A DNA stretch of 64,000 nucleotides from Diacronema lutheri. Its lineage: Eukaryota; Haptophyta; Pavlovophyceae; Pavlovales; Pavlovaceae. Positions 58,834-64,000 of the stretch are shown piece after piece. The notes under the pieces are model-generated. The model was not told the origin of the DNA and searched no databases. It saw only the letters and a list, made by a program, of their open reading frames with translations. Numbering within the stretch: the stretch's first letter is position 1; each line of letters starts with the position of its first letter. The stretch covers positions 312,501 through 376,500 of the forward strand of contig JAGTXO010000031.1 of assembly GCA_019448385.1 (NCBI GenBank), read 5' to 3'. The position numbers and the translations under genes were made by a program.

Positions 58834-60035
58834 ATGACGATCAAGACCTTTCAGATCATCGGGCGCATGAAGCCGTCCGAGAAGGATCCGGCGCCCAAGG
58901 TGTACCGGATGAAGCTCTTTGCGCGCGACGACGTCTGCGCCCGGAGCAAGTTCTGGTATTTCATCAGGTGCGCCGCGCCCTGCGGACCCGGGACGTGCGG
59001 CGGCCAGGGCGGCGCGACGAGCGGCGCTCCGCCGGCGAGGCCCATGCGTTTGGGCGTGTGCCAGCTTGTGTGCATGCCAAGGTGGCGAGCTTCCGTTGTG
59101 GCTCTGCTGGCGCACTGCTGGCACACGCCGCACGCGCGCGGCTTGGCGCGCTTGGCCGGCACTGCGTGCGCTGCCATCGCCACGGCGCGGGCAGAATGGC
59201 AAGCGGTGCACGGGCGCTGCGGCGCACGCTGGGCATGGAGGTTAGGCTCACGCGCGCTCGCATGTGTCTGCCATCCTTCGTGTCGCGTGCGCTGCCTCGT
59301 CATCGCGCCTCGCTCGCGCAGCAAGCTCCGCCGCGTGAAGAAGGCCAACGGCCAGATCCTCACGTGCCACGAGCTCATCGAGAAGAACACGCGCGTCGTC
59401 AAGAACTACGGCGTCTGGCTGCGCTACGAGAGCCGGACGGGCACGCACAACATGTGCGCGCGCGAAGTGGCCGCACGCCAATTCCAGACCCCGCCCCTCT
59501 CTGCGCGCGCCAGGCGCGCGGTTTCCTTGCGCGACGGTGGCCTGGCGCGTGAGCCGCCGGCGCGCGGGATGGAGGCTGCAGGCCGATCCCGAAACGCAGC
59601 GTCGGTTGTGCGCGGTGGTGCTCAGCAACAGGCTGGGCTGTTCTCGCCGCCGCGGCCGAGCGCGCCGCTCCGCTCTGCGTGCCAGGGCGCGGCGGCTGCT
59701 TGGGCTTAGCTTACGCTCTCGCTCGCGAGCGGCCTGCGCCTTCGCTTCATTCGTGTCCTCGCCTCGTCGCGCGTAGGTACAAGGAGTACCGCGAGTGCAG
59801 CATCAACTCCGCGATCCAGGCCGTCTACAACGACCTCGCCGGCCGCAACCGCGCGCGACCGCGCGGCATTCAGATCATCCGCACCGTCGAGGTGAAGCCG
59901 GCGTCGTGCAAGCGGGTCAACGTGACGCAGTTCCATGATTCGAAGATCAAGTTCCCGCTCGCGCACCGCGTCTTGCGCGTCGAGAAGAAGTTCAAGACGA
60001 CCTTCAAGGCGAGCCGGCCTAACACGTACTTCTGA
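58834..60035 (+). CDS. RPL18A: 60S ribosomal protein eL20 (L18a)
   Basis: Three exons: 58834-58967, 59322-59453, 59777-60035; 174 residues. FQIIGRMKPSEKDPAPKVYR, MKLFARDDVCARSKFWYFI, then KLRRVKKANGQILTCHELIE, NYGVWLRYESRTGTHNM joined to YKEYRECSINSAIQAVYNDL, and FHDSKIKFPLAHRVLRVEKK are the eL20 core. Length is that of the family. The exon 2/3 join is phase 2 (AT|G) and restores HNMYKEY. The two introns (354 and 323 nt) are the longest well-supported ones here, in keeping with ribosomal protein genes. Cytosolic large-subunit protein. Confidence 0.96.
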
Positions 60036-60212
60036 GCGCCGTCAGCCGTGTACGCCGTTTGGCGCTGCCCTCCGCGACCGGGTGCGACAGGGAGCACCGC
60101 GAGCGGCGCGGGCGACCAGGCAGGGCGACGCGGGCCCGGGCGCGAACAGAACACTATGCGTATGGGGGGAGGAAAATTGAAGAGAGGATAGTTGGGGGGA
60201 GAGCCGAGAGCG

Positions 60213-61248
60213 TCACAGGCCGAACGCCGCGAAGAAGGCTTTGCCGTCTGCGATGACCGGACGGCCCGGTGATTTGCTGCCGAGGCCCGGAAGGCACGCT
60301 GCGCCTTGCGGGTCGCGGCAGGCGCCACCATTCGAACCGCCATACGCTGCGAGCACGGCGGAGGCCTTGTGCGCGTGTGGGTCTGCGGTGGGCTGCACTG
60401 CGCACGCGTCCTGGCATGCCCGCAGCGCGGGTGCGAGGCCGAGCGTCTCGTCGATGGGGTCGCTGAGCGACAAATTAGCTGGCGGCGCGGAGTCGAGCAG
60501 CGACGGCTGCCGCGGCGGCAGCGGCTGCACGCGCCTCGCCGCGGGCAAGCCGGAGCGCGACGTGGCCGGCCGCAGAGGCAGCATGGTCGAAGGCGCGCTC
60601 GCGCTCGACGGGTCGCACCGCGGCTCTGCGGCCGGCCGTGCGACGGATTGCGCCACAACGGCAATCTTGGTCTCAGGCTGTGCATCGTGGGCAAAGGGCG
60701 CGACGTCGGCCCGGTACCAGCGGCGGGCTTCGTACTTGTCGCGCGCGTACGCAAGCTTGAAGGACGCGGCCGCATCCTGGCTCGGCTTTGGCGGCGCGCC
60801 ATCGGCGCCAAAATGCGCGTTGGAGCAGGCGTTGCCAACGTCGCGCATGACAGCGAGTTCCGGCGTGCACCACAGGTACGTGCCCGTGTTGAACGCCTTC
60901 ACCTGCGAGATGTGCCGCCCGAGCCCGCGGTGCACCTGCGCGCAGTCTGCAAGGGCGGCGGCGCACGGTGCGCGCGCCGTTGGAGGCGGCGACAAGCAAG
61001 CAAGTCGCATGAGCGTACGCTAAGCGATGCGCGTGCACACCGATGCACACAAAAATGCCGTGTGGAAGCGCCGCCCAGCCGGTCTGCTTGGACGTGCAGT
61101 CCGCGCACGACGCGTTGTCTACGAGGCGAGCGAGGCGCTTGAGCTCGGCATGGATCTCGGCGTCGTGCGCGCGCGCGTACTCCTTGTCTGCCTCGCTCCT
61201 ACCCCCCGACAGCCATGCCTGGTACGCGTGCTGCGCGTTGTGCTGCAT
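60213..61248 (-). CDS. ArfGAP-domain protein
   Basis: Two exons (61248-61041, 60946-60213; GT-AG, phase 1), 313 residues. Splicing completes the zinc finger: CADCTSKQTGWAALPHGIFV then CIDCAQVHRGLGRHISQVKA, a CX2CX16CX2C finger with the catalytic arginine in VHRGLG. LAVMRDVGNACSNAHFG and KLAYARDKYEARRWYR continue the ArfGAP fold (EFIR.KYE.K.W). The C-terminal 130 residues are Ala/Pro-rich, ending SKSPGRPVIADGKAFFAAFG. It should stimulate GTP hydrolysis on Arf GTPases in vesicle traffic; resembles the SMAP/AGFG class by length. Confidence 0.92.
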
Positions 61249-61440
61249 GATCGTCGGTTCGGTTCGGCCGCGCAAAGGGCGTTGGACGGCCCCGGGGCCT
61301 TGTCCTCGACTGCGAAAAGCGCGCTCGAAAAATGACGTCAGTCTGATTGCACCCTGACTGGAGCCACACTGAAGCCACCATCTGAGCGCCTGCTCACGTG
61401 AAGCGCGCGCCATCTCTCAACCGACCCGCCCAAAAGGCGC

Positions 61441-62879
61441 TCACCGTAAAGGTGCATACTCGCCACGCAGCAAACCGCGCAACGCCGGCAGCCCCGGCGC
61501 CTGCGTCTCTGCAGTGGGCGCTGTGGGCGCGCCAAGCGTCGCCGCCGGCGCGCGCTTCCAGTGAGCAGCCGTTTTGGGCTCGGGCTCAGGCTCATTCTCC
61601 GAGTGAGGCGTCGACGCCCGGGGCACACGCACGTGGCGCTCGTGGCTAGCGCCGCGGGGCGGGGGGGGCACAAGGCCCTTTGCGTCGCCGCACGCGCCGC
61701 TGTCGTCAGACCCGCCATCGCCAAACCCGCCGCGCCACGCGTCGAGCTGCTCGCCCAGCCACACCTGCTCGCGCACAACGTCTGCGAACGTGTGCACGGG
61801 CAGATCCATCCCGACATCGTCGCCGAACGGGCATTCCATCCTGTACGCCTGTGCGCGCCGAATAAAGTTGAAAACCACAGCGGATGGGCGCGGTCTCGAC
61901 GCGCGCGGCCGCCGCGCGGTGCACAGCGGCGCGGCGCCTTTGCGCGCGCGCGCGCACGCGCCGCGGCGATGATCGTGCCGAGCGCAGACGGCCGCACCAT
62001 CTGCAGAATGGAAAGCATGGCTGCCGCGATCACGCCGACCGCCGGAACCGAGAAAACGCCCATCTCGGGCAGGAGCGCGAGCGGCGCGACGGCGAGGTAG
62101 AGCGCGACGGCGCCCGTCAGTTGCGCGTCGTACAGCGGCGGCATCGGCGTCAGCCGGATCTTGAGCGCGACGCCGATGCATCCGGCGAGTCCGGACACGG
62201 ACCGATCGATGCCAACGTACGCGGCCGCGCGCAGCTCGGCGGTGGGCAGCCGCGCGCGGGCGGCGCGCGAAACGGCCTCGTCGGCAAACGCGTGTGCGAG
62301 CTCGGCACGCAGCATGTCGAGGCACGCGTGCGGCCCCCACACGCCCGCACAACCGCTCGCCAGCGCGAGCTCGCGCGCCGACAGGTGGCGAAGTGCGGGC
62401 TCGCCCATGTCCTCGGGCAGCACGGCCTCCGCGTCGCCAGGCGCGCGGCCGATCGAGCGCAGGTGGCACGCGCTCGAATAGCCAAACGCGACGACGAGCG
62501 ACTGAATCCGGCCGCGCCGCGTGTCGGCGCCGACCGCTGCGCGCACCTGCTGCGTGAGGTTGAGCGCGTGGAAGATGAGCGCGCCCCACACGCTCCGGCC
62601 CTCCCACCAGCGAGCGTAAGCAATGTTGACGCGTGCGGCGACCAGCATGCCGAGCACACCACCAATCACGGCGAACGCTGGCACGAGCGTATGCCCAGAC
62701 TCGGCCGCGAGCCACTCGGCGAGCGCGTCCAGCTCGTCGACGCCGCGCATGCGCGTCAGCGCCCACCACACGGCCGCAGCGTACGCCGATGCGGCGAGCA
62801 CGCGCGCGTTCGGAAAATGTGCCACCACCGAGAGCAGCCCGTGCCAGCCTGGGCTGCCGGCGCTGCGGCGGAGCGGCAT
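61441..62879 (-). CDS. bestrophin-family anion channel (plastid/bacterial type)
   Basis: ATG at 62879. Exon 1 codes for the four-helix core: ARVLAASAYAAAVWWALTRM, GVLGMLVAARVNIAYARWWE with GRSVWGALIFHALN (bestrophin R..NIAY.RWWEGR..WG), and IRLTPMPPLYDAQLTGAVAL. A downstream exon carries NFIRRAQAYRMECPFGDDVG followed by MDLPVHTFADVV, the E.PFG.D..DLP motif that ends the channel. The two lie in different frames. A GT donor at about 61999 and an acceptor after GTCGAG near 61881 would restore frame but the junction residues are not conserved, so the splice is unresolved. Resembles plant VCCN/bacterial bestrophins that conduct chloride in thylakoid or cell membranes. Confidence 0.8.
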
Positions 62880-63024
62880 CGCGTTCGGCAGGCGTGCGGA
62901 CGCGAGCGATGCGTGCTCCGTGGTGATGGGGGAAAGGAAAGAAATTTTCAAGGAAAGGAAAGGACTGGTTTTGAAGTTTTCAGTCAGGCCCTTTTCTCGG
63001 CCATTTCCGTTTCCGACTCCTCAA

Positions 63025-64000
63025 TCACTGCGCCGCGTGCGGCCGCGCGCCGTGCCGCCGGCTCGAGCCGGCCCCCAACCTGCCGCCTTGCGCGAGTCGC
63101 AACTGCGCGGGCGGCATGCGCGCGCGCGCTGCGCCGCCTGCTAGCGCGCGAGCCACCTTCTCCGCCTCGTACGCGTCCAGCAGCAGCCTGTCCGGCGCGT
63201 GGCCGGCTCGGCGCGTGAGCCGGATGACGTGCTCCGCCACGTCGAGTTCGCCCTGCTGCAGCGCCGCGCCCAGCAGCTTGGCGCACGTGCCCACCGCCGG
63301 CAGGCAGCCCACGCGTTCCATCTCGCTCAGCACGCCCCCGAGCCTGTGCATCTGGCCGCCCTCGACGCCAGCAAGCATTAGGTGGGTGAACGCAACGGGC
63401 GTGAAGCGCGGCGCAAAGAGCGACTTGCGCAGCTCCGCCTGCTCGCGGAACACGTCGAGCGCGCGGTCGTGCGCGCCAACCGACGTGCACATCTCGTACC
63501 TACGGGAGCACGGCACGCCGCGCGCGAGGCGAGAAGGCGCACGCGACGGCGGCGCACGGCCGCGCGATGGCGATCAGCTGGATTGTCGGCTGCCATGCGG
63601 CCACGCGCGCCTGCCCGCCCGCCCGCCCGTGCGTGCGTGCGCGCACATGGAGTCGAACGCGCGCTCGTCGGGCAGGAACTGCGGCAGCGAGAGCGTCTTT
63701 TCAAAAAGGGCGAATGCGGCCTCGAGCTGGCCGGCCTTGCCGCACGCGCGGAGGAGCTCGACGTAGGTGTACGAGTCGACGCGCAGTCGCGCCGCGCGCA
63801 TCTCCGCCCACAAGTCGAGCACGCGCTGGTAGAGCGCGAGCGTAAGGCGGTCGGGTCCCCGATCATCAGCGGTGACGCGTGTCATCGCGAGCGTGCAGCC
63901 GCGAATAAGCATCTCGTACGTGGAGGCGGTGGGTGCGGTGCCCTCCGCCTTCATCTCGGCGAAGCATGCAAAGGCCTGCGCGCGCGCGCCGGGGGAGGAG
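63025..64000 (-). CDS. pentatricopeptide repeat (PPR) protein, 3' part, runs off window end
   Basis: Exons 63975(or beyond)-63647 and 63499-63025; intron 63646-63500 with donor GTGCGCGC, phase 2. Repeats of about 35 residues are visible: TASTYEMLIRGCTLAM, DSYTYVELLRACGKAGQLEA, DERAFDSM joined to YEMCTSVGAHDRALDVFREQ, VAFTHLMLAGVEGGQMHRLG and CAKLLGAALQQGELDVAEHV. PPR proteins bind organelle RNA. A GCGCAG acceptor at 63978-63976 suggests another intron at the window edge. Ends in an Arg/Ala-rich tail. Confidence 0.85.

Overview
This is a very GC-rich, compact nuclear genome segment of a eukaryote, most likely a unicellular alga. The gene set is eukaryotic: cytosolic ribosomal protein eL20, THOC3, PYM, RABL2, ArfGAP, RhoGAP, anoctamin, FUN14 and PPR. 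Spliceosomal introns are short (about 100-350 nt), usually begin GTGCGCGC and end GCGCAG, and two of them fit best with a GC donor. A plastid-type bestrophin and RAP and PPR organelle RNA-binding proteins suggest a photosynthetic protist. The GC level, intron style and GC-AG introns fit a haptophyte, and a Pavlova/Diacronema-like alga is my best guess. This is inference; no taxonomic marker was searched.

Layout. 1-8 kb: partial No-Vein/sacsin-type ATPase (-), Nop8/NOL8-like nucleolar protein (+), CNG-type cation channel (-). 8-14.7 kb: RABL2 (+), hydroxylysine-kinase-like protein (-), coiled-coil protein (-), PYM (+). 14.7-23 kb: one 2,746-residue gene (-) joining a signal peptide and extensin-like proline-rich region to an anoctamin-like membrane domain. 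23-36 kb: coiled-coil/RS protein (+), FUN14 with an EF-hand (+), START-like protein (-), a seven-exon LEA-like repeat gene (+), RhoGAP (-), SAP-domain protein (+). 36-44 kb: decayed Harbinger transposase, then a 2,159-residue FYVE/C2/helical protein (-). 44-49 kb: TRM9/ALKBH8-type and FAM173-type methyltransferases (+), 2OG oxygenase (-) with a decayed copy of its 3' end, RAP protein (+). 49-52.3 kb: three unrecognised genes bracketed by two copies of a composite repeat. 52.3-64 kb: THOC3 (-), PlsC acyltransferase (+), IPNS-like oxygenase (-), a myristoylated/tail-anchored orphan (-), eL20 (+), ArfGAP (-), bestrophin (-), partial PPR (-).

Genes are not grouped by pathway. They are packed head-to-head or tail-to-tail, often with fewer than 150 bp between start codons (32 bp for THOC3/acyltransferase, 45 bp for coiled-coil/PYM). 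Several gene 3' ends carry local duplications and long G or C homopolymers. Functional themes are RNA handling (THOC3, PYM, eL20, Nop8-like, TRM9-like, RAP, PPR) and membrane or small-GTPase biology (RABL2, RhoGAP, ArfGAP, FYVE, CNG channel, anoctamin, bestrophin, PlsC).

Gene models were built by eye. Exon joins were accepted where reading phase, splice signals and family conservation agreed. Starts are the most upstream plausible ATG unless stated.
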